From the NCBI GenBank assembly GCA_963669975.1, contig CAVLJG010000006.1, positions 85,679,363 to 85,743,362 of the forward strand: DNA of 64,000 bases. Direction: 5' to 3'. Source of the DNA: Acanthoscelides obtectus. Its lineage: Eukaryota; Arthropoda; Insecta; Coleoptera; Chrysomelidae. The notes beneath the pieces were generated by a model, which was not told where the DNA came from, did no database searches, and saw only the letters and a list, made by a program, of their open reading frames with translations. A program made the position numbers and the translations under genes. Below, piece after piece: positions 36,475-47,140 of this stretch (positions are counted from its first letter, which is position 1; the number at the start of each line of letters is the position of its first letter).

Positions 36475-37115
36475 TTAATAATGTGTGGATGCACCCTGAT
36501 GTGCTACGCATTTTCCAACGCGCCTAGGCATGCTTCTGATCAGGTGGTCAATGTCCTCCTGTGGTATCTCATTCCAGGCAACCACCAACTCCTCTCGAAG
36601 TGCTTCTAGAGTCTGAGGAGGACGTTGCAAATTGAGCAATCTCCTACCCATCATATCCCACACGTGCTCAATTGGGGATAAGTCGGGAGATCTTGGTGGC
36701 CATGGTAACAATGTGACATCATTATGTTGAAAGAAGTCTATTGTGACTCTTGCAATATGTGGTCGGGCATTATCTTGTTGGAAAGTTGGATCTGCCAGGG
36801 TGTCAAGATAGGGTAAAAGATGGGGTTCTAGAACTTCGTGGATATAACGCTGCGCGTTCATGTTACCTCTGATGAAGATTAAAGGTGACCTGTAACCATA
36901 AGCTATAGCACCCCAAACCATAACTCCAACAGTGTGATGAACATGTCTTTCAACAAAAAACTGTGGATTCCTCCTTTCACCACGTCGCCTTCTAACCCTG
37001 GCATGACCATCGTGCATGCCTAAACAAAATCGAGACTCGTCACTAAAGACAATACTGTTCCATTCCTGATCCCAGAGTGACCGTTGTCTGCACCACTCAA
37101 GGCGATTACGTCGGT
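36475..37115 (-). pseudogene. Tc1-like DD34E transposase, left arm
   Basis: The frame is open from 37115 (LEWCRQRSLWDQEWNSIVFS, first Asp in SDES) through FQQDNARPHIARV (second Asp) to RSPDLSPIEHVWDMM (Glu), with 34 residues between second Asp and Glu. It ends QGASTHY at 36475. The N-terminal paired-type DNA-binding domain is missing, so it cannot act alone. All three catalytic residues remain. Confidence 0.85.
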
Positions 37116-37643
37116 GTAAGGGTTAGAAGGCGACGTGGTGAAAGGAGGAATCCACAGTTTTTTGTTGAAAGACATGTTCATCACACTGTTGGAGTTATGG
37201 TTTGGGGTGCTATAGCTTATGGTTCCAGGTCACCTTTAATTTTCATCAGAGGTAACATGAACGCGCAGCGTTATATCCACGAAGTTCTAGAACCCCATCT
37301 TTTACCCTATCTTGACACCCTGGCAGATCCAACTTTCCAACAAGATAATGCCCGACCACATGTTGCAAGAGTCACAATAGACTTCTTTCAACATAATGAT
37401 GTCACATTGTTACCATGGCCACCAAGATCTCCCGACTTATCCCCAATTGAGCACGTGTGGGATATGATGGGTAGGAGATTGCTCAATTTGCAACGTCCTC
37501 ATCAGACTCTAGAAGCACTTCGAGAGGAGTTGGTGGTTGCCTGGAATGAGATACCACAGGAGGACATTGACCACCTGATCAGAAGCATGCCTAGGCGCGT
37601 TGGAGAATGCGTAGCACATCAGGGTGCATCCACACATTATTAA
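37077..37643 (+). pseudogene. Tc1-like DD34E transposase, right arm
   Basis: From about 37119 onward this matches the left arm almost residue for residue (VRRRRGERRNPQFF through QGASTHY) with a few substitutions (for example IAYGSRS for IAYGYRS). It lacks the first catalytic Asp block, so it is catalytically incomplete. The first 14 codons come from the spacer and are not transposase in this frame. Confidence 0.82.
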
Positions 37644-37784
37644 AGGTCAAAGGGCTTTAAAGCTGTGCAATCATTTTGAAATTTTTATCATTTACTTATT
37701 ATGCTTCATTAAGTACTTATACAAAATTTTATTAAAATAAAACCATTTAAACTGGGTGTTCGGATTTATATGTCACTTAGTATA

Positions 37785-38483
37785 CAGGGTGACTTTGAAG
37801 TTGAGTCATTAATTTTCAGATAGTGATTGTAGAAGGAAGATAATCCAAAATATGTGTGTAAAAATAAAAAAATAAATAAAAAAAAATGTTACCTTGTTTA
37901 ATAAAGTATCGTCCCGACAAGTATTTCAGTGCGGACCTGTATTTGATCGTGCGGTCTTGGAGCAGCATGCCCTGACCTGTGAGGTCTTAAGTCACCTGAT
38001 TCACGAGCCCTTTGTACTACATTAACAAAGGCACGAGGGGTTGGTTGCACTCGATTGGGAAACCGATTCGCATAAATCCGTGATGCATCCGGGAGCATTT
38101 TGTAAAGACTGCCCCCCCGTAAATAAGAATCATGTCCACAAGTTCAGCATTTTCGTAAACATGTGCCATTTTTGATTTCGTTTGAGCCACGCAACAAACA
38201 CTACTATTCACTAAAGCGTTATCGACTGACGAAAAACATCGTGATAAACGTTTCAAATTCTTTCGCTTTTTTGTTTCCGATGCGATGAACCGGTCAGGCG
38301 GATTATATCCGTTGTCGCCAAACACGAACATCTTATTATTGAGACAGGGCGGTACTCAAACTTCCAAAGGGCTATAACTTTGTTACTTTAATTTTACCAG
38401 AAAAATGGTAAAGGAAAAAAACATTTCTTTTGATCAGATCTACTCACTGTTAAAATAAATGACTCAACTTCGAAGTCACCCTG
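37785..38483 (-). mobile_element. DUF4817-containing short Tc1/mariner derivative, copy 2
   Basis: The ends CAGGGTGACTTTGAAGTTGA and inverse are both present and flanked by TA (37783-37784, 38484-38485). The interior matches copies 1 and 3. The helix-turn-helix frame runs on the minus strand (38157 to 37900) with a frame change near 38100. It is inserted in the C-terminal exon of the Harbinger second gene. Confidence 0.88.
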
Positions 38484-39094
38484 TATATCGTTCATCGCAT
38501 GTTGTCGAGTGATGTGGTCCATCTTTTTGAGCTTAGCAGCAATTAAATTTCCAAAAGCAACGCATTCGTCAATTTCTTTTCTCCCTTCTTGCATTTTCGT
38601 CTGAAGATATTGAAATGCGATTTCCGCTCTTTCATCAGAATCATTTGTAAACTTTTTTCTTTTTTAATGGTAATTGCTTTAGTGAAACAAATTTCTTTTT
38701 TTAACTGTGCTCGGTTATCACGAGCCACATCTTGTTCTCCGTTGGCTTCAGTTGTCTGTTATGTATCGACCGTATCTGCATTTTCTGGAGACTCGGGAAT
38801 AATAGAGGCATCATTGTCCCTATCATCATCATTAGATTTCGCTTCATTTGTCTGAAAATAAATAAATAAATTCATTACTTCTGTGTTTAACAATGATTTA
38901 ATTTGTAACAGTTGTAATTGTTGTAAGGAACGGTATAGTCAAAATCCCTTTCAACTGGTGGGTCAAAATGATATGAAAGTAATTATACAGGGTGATTCAT
39001 CTGATTGAGTTTTGGAAACGCCACTTAAAAGGGTTTTGACTATATAAATATATTCCTAATAATAAATGTTTGAAATTTTTAACATTATTTTCAG

Positions 39095-39855
39095 ATTCCT
39101 GCGACTTCTGCAGAATGGAAAAAATGCAGATTTATTCGAAGACATGGAATTTTCCAAATTGTGTTGGTGCTATAGATGGGAAACATGTAGTGATAATGGC
39201 TCTTATAAATAGTGGTAGTGAATATATAAATTACAAGGGAACATTTAGTATAGTACTAATGGCTTTGTGTGATGCGGATTACAATGTAATATACAGTAAT
39301 ATTGGCTCACAAGGACGAATATCAGATGGAGGTGTATTCAATAATTGTTCTTTGTATGAGGCGTTGGAAAATAAGACCTTAAATCTACCTTCGGACAAAC
39401 CATTGCCAATGAGAGCAAAGCCTGTGCCCTATGTTATTGTTGGCGACAACGCATTCCCTTTAAAAGATTACCTAATGGTTCCAGATGGTGGAAATCATGA
39501 CAATAACACACCAGAGCGTATATTCAACTATAGACTATCTAGAGCCCGCAGAATAATTGAAAATGTATTTGGAATTATGTCTGCAGTATTTCGAGTTTTA
39601 CGAAAACCCATTTTATTAAATCAAGATAAAGCTCGATTGATTACGGAATGCTGTGTATTGCTACATAATTTTCTAAGAAGCAGAAACTCGAGAAATATGT
39701 ACACACCTCCGGGTACATTTGATAGAGAAGAAAATGGAACAATTGTCACTGGTTCTTGGAGGAATGAAACAACCACAAACATCACTTCTGTCACTACAAA
39801 GAAGGGGCAGAAGAACATGCTCAGACGTGAAGAAAATTCGCGACGAATTTTCTGA
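39095..39855 (+). pseudogene. Harbinger DDE catalytic exon
   Basis: This is the longest open piece of the Harbinger transposase (DDE_Tnp_4 domain). The Asp, Asp and Glu blocks are all preserved. It follows a GT-AG intron, and its entire span lies within the intron of the opposite-strand MADF/Myb-like gene (38853-39968). Confidence 0.85.
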
Positions 39856-40770
39856 ATATTTCGTTACAAACGGCAAATTTCCGTGGCAGGACAAGTACCA
39901 ATAATGATATAGAAATTATAATTTAGAAAGAAGTAGCAATAATTTTTTTTTTAAATACATGTACTTACCATTGTGTCTGTTACTCCATGCGGTGTATAAA
40001 CATCTTTCATAAATTTATTGAGCGCTTCAAAAGCAAACCAAACTGGTTTGTAAACATCGCTTGTTCCGGATCCTGACTTTATACTATTCTTTACTTTCCG
40101 ACAACACTTTGCAACAAATGTTCATACTTCTTTGTAATTTCTTCGGGAGTCACTCCAAACTTTTTTCCCAACGATTTAAAGGCATCACTTTTTTTATTTC
40201 TATTTTTTTTGTCTTTGTCTTTCGGGTCCCACAAATGACGTCGGTGTTCGATTTCATAAATTAAATCCAGCACAAGTTCATCAGACCACTGGAATTCTCT
40301 GGCCATTGCTTTTAATTATTAAACCACATGTAAACATAACCTATAATACACAATAATAATACAGAAATACACCCTCGTGATCATGGCCTTGGGCACACGA
40401 ATTAACGCGCATCGTCTGTAGCGGCTCCCTGAACGTCAACGAGTCAGCAGTTCGTGGTGATTCGCAGCCTTTGATTTCGTCGATGTACCGCTCTCAAGAG
40501 CGAATCACTGCGAACCCTTGCGAACTCGGTTCAGGAATCGATTTTTAACGAACCAAATCCCTACACACGATGCGCGAATTAACGAATCGCGCATAACGAA
40601 TCACGAACTGCGCATCATCTGTAGCGAGCATTACTATGCACACGCGAATCATGTTGTTTACGAATCGATTTTTAACGAACAAGTCCCTACACACTATTCG
40701 TGAACTACCCGCGAATTACGCATCGTGCATCACGAATCGCGAATACATGCATAGTCTGTAGCCAGCTTTA

Positions 40771-43700
40771 GAAGTCTGAATTATATAAAATGTTTTTCTT
40801 TCACTTTGTGTCGCAGCAAAACAATACAGGTTATCACGGTTCGTTACTGGGCAGGTACTGTAGGTTAAGGGCTCTCCTTGATCGGCACATCATGGAGACG
40901 TCGCCAATGATACATCCATGGTGACTTCTGGAACCGAAGTCGCCAGATGGAGTTTCATCCTGCTGCTATACGCTCTCGCAGTGGTCGATTCCGGTAATAG
41001 ATGGTGCTTTGCGCTTCGATAGAGCGATGGCACAATTGACACTTTGAAATGCATTGCCTATCAACGTACACCATTGGTGATTCTGTTGGTTTCTCAGAGC
41101 CGTGTAGATACGTTTTCAAATTAGCGACATAGCCAAGGCGGTTCGGTGAGGGAGGGCTCTGAAGTTAGTATTTTCTTGCATTAGCAAATGTAACTATGTA
41201 TGTGATGCAAATGATGAGGACAACTGACATATTGATGAGTGATCAGCGATTTTGGTCAAAAGCCACAATTCATCATATCTCTGTGTGGTTAAGCTTGGAA
41301 ATGTCCGACCCACCCGGCCAAATATTAATTTTATTTTGAAATCATCGCATACTTTGCTTTTGTGTTCGTAGATGATCTATTGTAGTGACTTTTATGGGTG
41401 CAATGCATCAGTCACAGTGCTGTTTCTCATTCAGCAAGACTGCCAAAAATACATTTCAAATGTACGTTGTGGTCTTCATGAGTATTTGAATTTACTCCAA
41501 AAACTTACTGATTCTTTAGATTTTAAGGGTGTTTCAGAAGTAAAAATCGATCTTGCATGACTGTGTGTCTGTTAACAGTGAATTTGTAGTAATAAGTAAA
41601 AACAAAGTTTCATTTGAATGGAAGACACTGCTGAATTGATCGCTTATGTATATAACTACGCAAACCTGCAAACAGGTTTTGATAAATTGATGTAAAAATA
41701 TACTAAACAAATGTAAATAGTATCTTTCAAAGATCTTGATCTAAAAAGCCTATCCATAAAATTTTCTCTATTAGGTAGTTAAAGAGTAGGTTTTATTGAT
41801 AAGTTTTAATATATTTTTTTGTAAATATATAATAGGATAGTATTCCAATTTTGTAGGAACAGTTTGATAATTATCTTCTTATAAACGTGGAATAATCTCT
41901 GGTCAAGTCTTGAGCTACAAGTTTGTATTGTATTTATTTTAGGATATTTCTTAGTCATCATATGGCGATAGTGTATCCACACCTTGAGCTATATTTACGT
42001 GATTATTATTTCTTGGGTCGGTTTTGTGTCCAATTACATATGTTGAATAAATGTATGAAATAAACCCTTGTTTAATTTTAAAATATAAGTTCACAAAAAC
42101 GAAGCCTTAAAGTAATTACCTCACTCGACTAATTTCGTTTTTACTAGCCGGATTGCCTATTACAAATACAAACGCTCTATATTAGTACAGTTAGATAACT
42201 CGAGTATCACCTGGCTGAATACAGGATGTTAAAGTTGGTGCCTTAGCCGCTGAGGGTACGCCTGCCTGCACCATTTTACGAAAACAAACTCGTCTTTAAT
42301 ATGCACAGGGAACTAAACGATATAATAGCCATGTGAACATTTACAATATCTACAGGGTGTCCCATTCCTAGGCCAAAACCTTTTCAATGATTTTCACTCG
42401 CATTATATCTTTCTTTCTCAGCGATTCAGTATGGTGTTGACGATCAGCAAAAAACTCTGTAGTTTTTCTTCGTTAGTTGCTTTCCTATAAAACATATCTT
42501 CTTCAAGGCCGCTCAAGATACCTTCTTCTAGAACGTTACGTGTTCTGCGTGATTCGCTTTTCTGTTTCCGTGGTGGGGGTCGTTTCGTCATTTTCCGCAC
42601 TCTGGGATATTAGGCCCCAAGCGCCAATTCATGGACTAGCACCCTTTTTTTGTGTAACTTAAGTCATTTTGGTTTGGGTGTTATGTCTTCCATTTTTTTG
42701 TATGGGATTTTGACCCTCAGCGGTAAGTTCTTTTTTATATACCTTCGGGCCACGTGCCTTAATGCGTGTCCTGATGACGTTCTTTCAATATCTGCTTTCT
42801 TTTAGTCAATAGAAACAGAAGAGAATCATCATCCTTTCTCCGCCAGTTGGTTGCATCTCGTTGCAGTTTTGCAAATTGGTGGAAGCCATCCCCTTGAAAA
42901 AATACCCTGATGTGAACAGGTAAAATATCATTCTAATTAACAATTTCATAGATCTTTATACATTTATTATAGCCTATTGAAATTCTTAGAAACTCCTTGA
43001 TTTTATTGGACATTCTACGTATTCAAATATGGGGGCAGTGCCTACATGGCACCTTCTATTACATTGATCATGATTTTCATTTTTGAGCTGCCATAACTTT
43101 TTAGAACAAGGGTATATTAGTTTAGTACGTTTTTATCTTTTTTTTTGCATTTGCTTTACTTTTTTTGTACAAAAAAAATTTACATTGCTTCAAGTGCGAT
43201 TGTTTTCAATGAGTAGTTTTATCTCAGAGATTAGAGTAGATTTTTAAACAGTCTTTCTCTCTCTAGGGTTTTTTTTACTACCATAATTTTTGGCAACGAG
43301 GCAAGCAGCCCCTGCCCAGTGACGTGCCCACTACTGGCCACTTTTTGACCAGAGTTGAGGACATCTCGGCCGCACCTGACAAAGAAGACCTACAGATAAG
43401 TTTAATATTTAGGCGCAAAATATCTGTAAACACTTCGGGCGTATACCATGGTAGACGTCTAGCGGGGTTATCTCGAAAAATAATTTTGTCAGGTTGTATT
43501 TAAGATTTATAACATCCTTTCTTTTTTTATTACTCACACTCCAGTAATGGAGCACATGTGCGTTTTTTATTAATCAATATGTTGTGATTCATTTAATATC
43601 TTGTTTTATTTGGCTACTTAAATTTCGTCATCTCTGTTAGATTCTCCTTTTGTGTGGTGGTCAAGCAAAACAAGTTTCGACTAATATCTCGGGGAGTTGT

Positions 43701-43887
43701 GGCTTAATCCGTCCTAAGTCACTGGCGCTCTTAACCCCCCCCCCCCCCCCCCCCCCTACTCACCGCTTTATTGAGCTAGGGCCTAAATTTGCACGCCACT
43801 AGACAACTGTTTTGCTTGGACCAACCGTTAGACAGTATTTATCATTGTGATTTATTAATTAACCAAAAAAAGGCGTGGCAAATTTTG
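40771..43887. other. Intergenic stretch, no gene recognised; contains a 22-base C run
   Basis: Frames such as 41372-41560 and 42418-42600 (minus, very basic: RKMTKRPPPRKQKSE) match nothing I know. CTACAGGGTGTCCCATTCC at 42352 looks like the end of a mariner-like element, but no partner was found. 43735-43756 is an uninterrupted run of 22 C. Confidence 0.4.
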
Positions 43888-43908
43888 TAGCGCCCAACGT
43901 GTAGGGCC
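43888..43908 (+). promoter_or_regulatory. Probable primer binding site (tRNA-Lys type) of the gypsy-like element
   Basis: AGCGCCCAACGTGTAGGGC resembles the sequence GGCGCCCAACGTGGGGC, the complement of the 3' end of a lysine tRNA, with one substitution and a two-base insertion. It lies about 240 bp before the gag start. The 5' LTR should end just left of it, but its start was not determined. Confidence 0.5.
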
Positions 43909-44130
43909 TATCATTTCGAACAGTACACAGAGCCAAATAATTTGTTGAATTTTTTTTAACAGACTTTTGGAAGTTAGTTGAAACTTTTGAACAGATTTTT
44001 AAAAATTTATTGAAACTTTTGGACAGACTTTATTTTATTGTTGATTGATTTGAATTGATATAGGTATTATCGATTATTACATTTCCTTTTCTTCTCTTGT
44101 TGGTGTAAGATTAGTTTATTTGTCGGCAAG

Positions 44131-45316
44131 ATGGATTTCAAATTGGAAGTTGGTCACCTTAAGAAAGAGATGTTACTCAATGACATTTTAGTCCGTGGTG
44201 TTGCTGTTGACGAAAGTCATACAGTTGACAAATTGAGAGCTACCTTACGCTCCCTATTAAAGTTGGGAAAAGCTGGAACTTTAAAATTTCCACCATATAA
44301 CCTAAATTTTGACGATGAAAAGGTGCAGATTCGGTCAGTGCTGGATGATGTTAACGATACTATCAGTACACTTTCAGGGGAGAGCCCACAAAACAGATTT
44401 CTTACCGCACAATCTAGGTTGGTCCACCTCCTCAACCGCGTTAATCGAATCCCTGATCTTTAGCATAGAAGATGAAACTCAAAGAACTGAACTCTTAATC
44501 GATGTTTTGGCAGTATTAGATTCTTTAGAGACGGCGTCTAGGCAAGATTCTCAATTAAGTATACTTTTTCAAAATTCTGATGAAAATTTGGCTTGCCAGA
44601 GAACTCCTATCCATAATTCAACTGTACAGAATTTTTCATCTAGACCTCCCATTGTCCAAACTGTTCCACCGAAGCCTCAAAACATAGAGAAATGGAACTT
44701 ACAATTTTCCGGTGAAGTAAAACAACTTTCTGTCCATAACTTTTTAGAAAGGGTTAATGAACTACGGTCAGCTCGCAACGTAACTGAAAAGCAGTTGTTT
44801 GACTCGGCTATAGATCTTTTCACTGGGAAAGCGTTAAACTGGTTCAGAGCAAACCGAAATAGAGTCACTGATTGGGAAAGCTTAGCTGATTTGTTGAAAC
44901 GTCATTTTGAACCTGCTGATTTTTGTGCTAGACTTTTTAAACAGATCTTAGAGAGAACACATGATACATCGAAGGGTATTATTGATTATCTGTCCTGAAT
45001 GCAGGGACTATTTAGGCGTTATGGTAATCTAACGGAAGAGCTTCAGTTAGATATTGTATGTAGGAATTTGTCACCATTTTATACTACCCAGCTCCCAGTT
45101 GTTCGTACCTTGGAAGAACTTGAGGTCGAATGTCTTAAGCTTGAGGTTAAGAAATATAGAATTGAGAATTATGTACCTCCATCTCGAAAGCGTCAACAGT
45201 TTGTTGAGCCCGACTTTGCATTCGTAGAACCGGAAAGTCAACATCCTTCTACCTCTCGCGAACCTGAAAATGCAAATGAAGTTGCTGAGGTCAGTGAGGT
45301 ATCTAAGGTCTCCTAA
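44131..45316 (+). pseudogene. Gag-like protein of the gypsy-like element
   Basis: ATG at 44131 opens MDFKLEVGHLKKEMLLNDIL, with a SAP-like start. The frame shifts near 44440 to continue as 44463-44998 (retrotransposon gag core, LNWFRANRNRVTDWESLADL and LLKRHFEPADF). A TGA at 44996-44998 interrupts it, and it resumes to 45316. The core is typical of insect Ty3/gypsy gag. The breaks show it is not expressed as one protein. Confidence 0.72.
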
Positions 45317-45639
45317 AACGATTCATCGCGGAGGGTTACTTGTTGGAATTACCAAAAAGTAGGACATATAAATCGCGATTGTCCCAATCCGAGGGAAACT
45401 CACTGTTATCGCTGTGGTGCACCAAATGTAACCATTAGGAATTGTCTCAATTTTAGTAGTTCGGAATCGAGTCCCGGAGGAATCGTTAGGTCGCTATTTC
45501 CTCCCAGTCAGCACCTTTAACGGCCAACACCCTTGATTTTCAAAGCAAAGTTCTTCTCGATTTTGTTGTTTCACATGCCCATGGAGATCAACGTCCTTAC
45601 CTTAAAATAGATATAATGGGTTATACCATGTTGGGCTTA

Positions 45640-46800
45640 CTTGATTCTGGTGCTAGTCGTACAGTGGTTGGACTACCAGGTTATTAAATACTTTTAAGCT
45701 TTTGTCTTAAGTTAATCAAACAAAACAGTGCATGTATTGTGGCGAACGGTCAAGTGTGTCATAGTATAGGTTATATCCAAACTCCGATAACCTTAATGAG
45801 CCGGACGCATATTATCGATGTAGTTGTGCTCCCTGAGCTATCACATAAAATAATTTTAGGTATAGATTTCTGGATGGTTATGGAAATCGTCCCTGATCTT
45901 ATGCAGGATGTTTGGCATTTCTTTAAATCTAATGATCTTGCACAAATCTGTAGTGTGCAGAATATGAGTCACTTAACATCTTCTGAGAAAACTCAATTGG
46001 ACAACTTAGTTAGTGAGAAACTTTCACAGATGGATATACAGGGCTTGGTTGTTGTAGAGTAGCAGAACATGAGATTACTCTAGAACGAGGAACGAAACCG
46101 ATTAAGCAACGTTATTATCCGGTGTCTCCCTACAAACAAAAATTTATTGATGGTTAAGTTGAAGAAATACTTAAATTGGGTGTGATAGAGAGATCGAATA
46201 GTCCTTGGTCCTGAACTGAAGCCTAACGTGATGGTCTATTTAGATGACATCATTATTTTGTCCGCTTCTTTTTCTGAGCATTTAGAACTTTTAGATCTAG
46301 TTTCAATCGTCTCCGCGAGGCTGGACTTGTATCACTGGAGAAGTGTCACTTCTGTAAGCCAGAACTGCGGTACCTAGGTTACTTGATCGACGATCAGGGT
46401 CTTCTACCAGATCCCGAAAAATTGGAGGCTATCGTGAACATCCTACCTCCTAAGAATGTTACTGAAGTTCGTAGACTAGTGGGCACTGCTTCATTGTACA
46501 GACGATTTGTACCAGATTTCTCCTCACTACTTGCCCCTGTACTCCACCTAAGAAAAACGTCAAGATTGTCGGAAATCATTAACTGACCTTAAAGAACGTC
46601 TAGTGACCGCCCCTATTTTGTCTGCCCCTGATTTCGGTAGAACATTTTACTTACAAACCGATGCGTCAAACTATGGTTTAGGAGCAGTTTTAACCCAACA
46701 ATTCGAGGAAGGTGAAAAGGTGATATGTTACCTTTCTAGAAACTGTCAGTTACGGAAAAGGAGTGCATTGACGTTATTTGGTCGGTCGAAAAGCTGAGAC
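45640..46800 (+). pseudogene. Pol fragments of the gypsy-like element (protease, RT, RNase H)
   Basis: A protease-like start, LLDSGASRTVVG, lies at 45640-45675 and continues in other frames (KIILGIDFWM, 45850). The reverse transcriptase is represented by VYLDDIIILSASFSEHLELL (active-site Asp pair) and RYLGYLIDDQGLLPDPEKLE. Then comes RFVPDFSSLLAPVLHL, the connection region, and RNase H up to about 46800. At least three frame changes and one large deletion occur. Confidence 0.78.
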
Positions 46801-46849
46801 ATTTAGATTGTGTACATTTCAAGGTACAGCTACAGTAGATTAGTACGGG

Positions 46850-47140
46850 CGTATTTAGACTCTAAATTTCCAAATCAATGGATTGGCAGAGGCGGGCCCA
46901 TTGCCTGGCCAGCAAGAAGCCCATCTCACACCGATGGATTACTATGTGTGGGGACATATTAAAAGCCTGGTGTACGATGTTTCGCCCGTACCAACGCGCG
47001 ATGAATTAATTACAAGGATAATCAGTGCAGCTGACCAAATAAAAAGCCGCTTAACAACTAGAGTTACCAAAAGTGAATTATGTAAGAGAATGCGGGCGTG
47101 TATTCGTAACATGGGATTACAATTTGAGCAGAATCTGTGA
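46850..47140 (+). pseudogene. Mariner-like (DD41D-type) transposase C-terminal remnant
   Basis: HLTPMDYYVWGHIKSLVYDV and TRDELITRIISAADQIKSR match the C-terminus of mariner-like transposases, with the third Asp in TPMDYY. The preceding ARSP motif is in another frame, a one-base break at about 46925. It directly abuts the truncated gypsy-like pol, so one inserted into or recombined with the other. A matching inverted-repeat end probably lies at 48570-48592 (GGAACACCCGGTGTA). Confidence 0.7.

Larger units (their letters stand above)
36338..37780. mobile_element. Palindromic Tc1-like element (two head-to-head transposase halves)
   Basis: The outer ends CTAAGTGACATATAAATCCG are inverted copies flanked by TA (36336-36337 and 37781-37782). 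The arms 36338-37000 and 37119-37780 are inverted repeats of ~660 bp, about 97% alike, separated by ~118 bp. Each arm carries the C-terminal two thirds of the same DD34E transposase pointing outward. Having TA at both outer ends means the palindrome moved as one unit. It lies inside the second-gene exon of the Harbinger element, adjoining the DUF4817 element with only TATA between them. Confidence 0.9.
35354..39904 (+). pseudogene. HARBI1-like Harbinger transposase (split, frameshifted)
   Basis: ATG at 35354 opens MEEDDDLAIA. After damaged sequence, a segment at 35553-35835 gives RIASADFEILLQLISPSITK and RRTISAKERLAVTLRFLASG, ending at a GTAAGG donor after 35835. The acceptor TTTTCAG precedes 39095 (IPATSAEWKK). 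The catalytic part FPNCVGAIDGKHV (first Asp), PYVIVGDNAFPL (second Asp) and ARRIIENVFGIMS (Glu) is open from about 39110 to 39855. The true C-terminus (KKIRDEFSEYF, FPWQDKY) is in another frame, ending at 39904. Lesions seen: frame change near 35590, a six-A run at 39119-39124 one base short, and a shift near 39780. The intron of about 3.26 kb contains exons of the opposite-strand gene and both nested elements. Confidence 0.85.
36024..40306 (-). pseudogene. Harbinger second protein (MADF/Myb-like DNA-binding partner)
   Basis: ATG at 40306 opens AREFQWSDELVLDLIYEIEH and HRRHLWDPKDKDKKNRNKKS, a MADF/SANT trihelix domain, followed by KSGSGTSDVYKPVWFAFEAL to a GTAAGT donor after 39969, with one frameshift near 40090. 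The acceptor TTATTTTCAG precedes 38852. The next exon begins TNEAKSNDDD, contains an in-frame TAA near 38760 and a shift near 38660, and reaches RQHAMND at 38486. There the DUF4817 element and then the palindromic Tc1 element interrupt it. The exon resumes at 36335 and ends with a Ser-rich tail (ESPQSSPSLPLPP) and LVEFYKSFVNDVNK, stop at 36024. Its job in Harbinger elements is to bind the ends and bring the transposase into the nucleus. Confidence 0.75.
35156..40767 (+). mobile_element. Harbinger (PIF) DNA transposon, 5.6 kb, with nested insertions
   Basis: The terminal repeats begin AGCTGGCTACAGACTATGCA and continue through TGTATTCGCGATTCGTGA without mismatch in both copies. The flanks are TTA at 35153-35155 and 40768-40770, the 3-bp target duplication of Harbinger elements. 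Subterminal regions are full of short ATTCGTGA/GCGCGATG-type motifs in both orientations, likely binding sites of the Myb-like protein. It encodes two proteins on opposite strands (transposase on plus, MADF/Myb-like on minus) and has been invaded by two Tc1/mariner elements (36338-37780 and 37785-38483). Without them it would be about 3.5 kb. Confidence 0.92.
43888..46800 (+). mobile_element. Decayed Ty3/gypsy-like retroelement, 3' truncated
   Basis: From left to right: a primer-binding-site-like sequence (43888), a gag-like frame (44131 on), two zinc-knuckle-like segments with altered Cys/His (45340-45440), a protease-like DSGAS block (45650), reverse transcriptase pieces with the YLDD box (46225-46260), and an RNase H start (LQTDASNYGLGAVLTQ, 46650-46700). 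About 100 codons of the front of the reverse transcriptase are missing near 46210. There is no integrase, no 3' LTR and no envelope-like frame. Several stops are present. At about 46800-46860 it is joined to a mariner remnant. This is a dead copy. Confidence 0.82.

Noticed and set aside
38990..39010. TACAGGGTGATTCATCTGATTG as another mariner element end
   Set aside because: No inverted partner or TA-bounded unit could be found nearby, so it is at best a solo end.
41372..41560. 62-codon frame with several cysteines
   Set aside because: The cysteine spacing fits no zinc-binding or secreted-peptide pattern and there is no signal peptide.
42352..42372. CTACAGGGTGTCCCATTCC as a mariner end
   Set aside because: Only one end is visible and no transposase remnant lies next to it.
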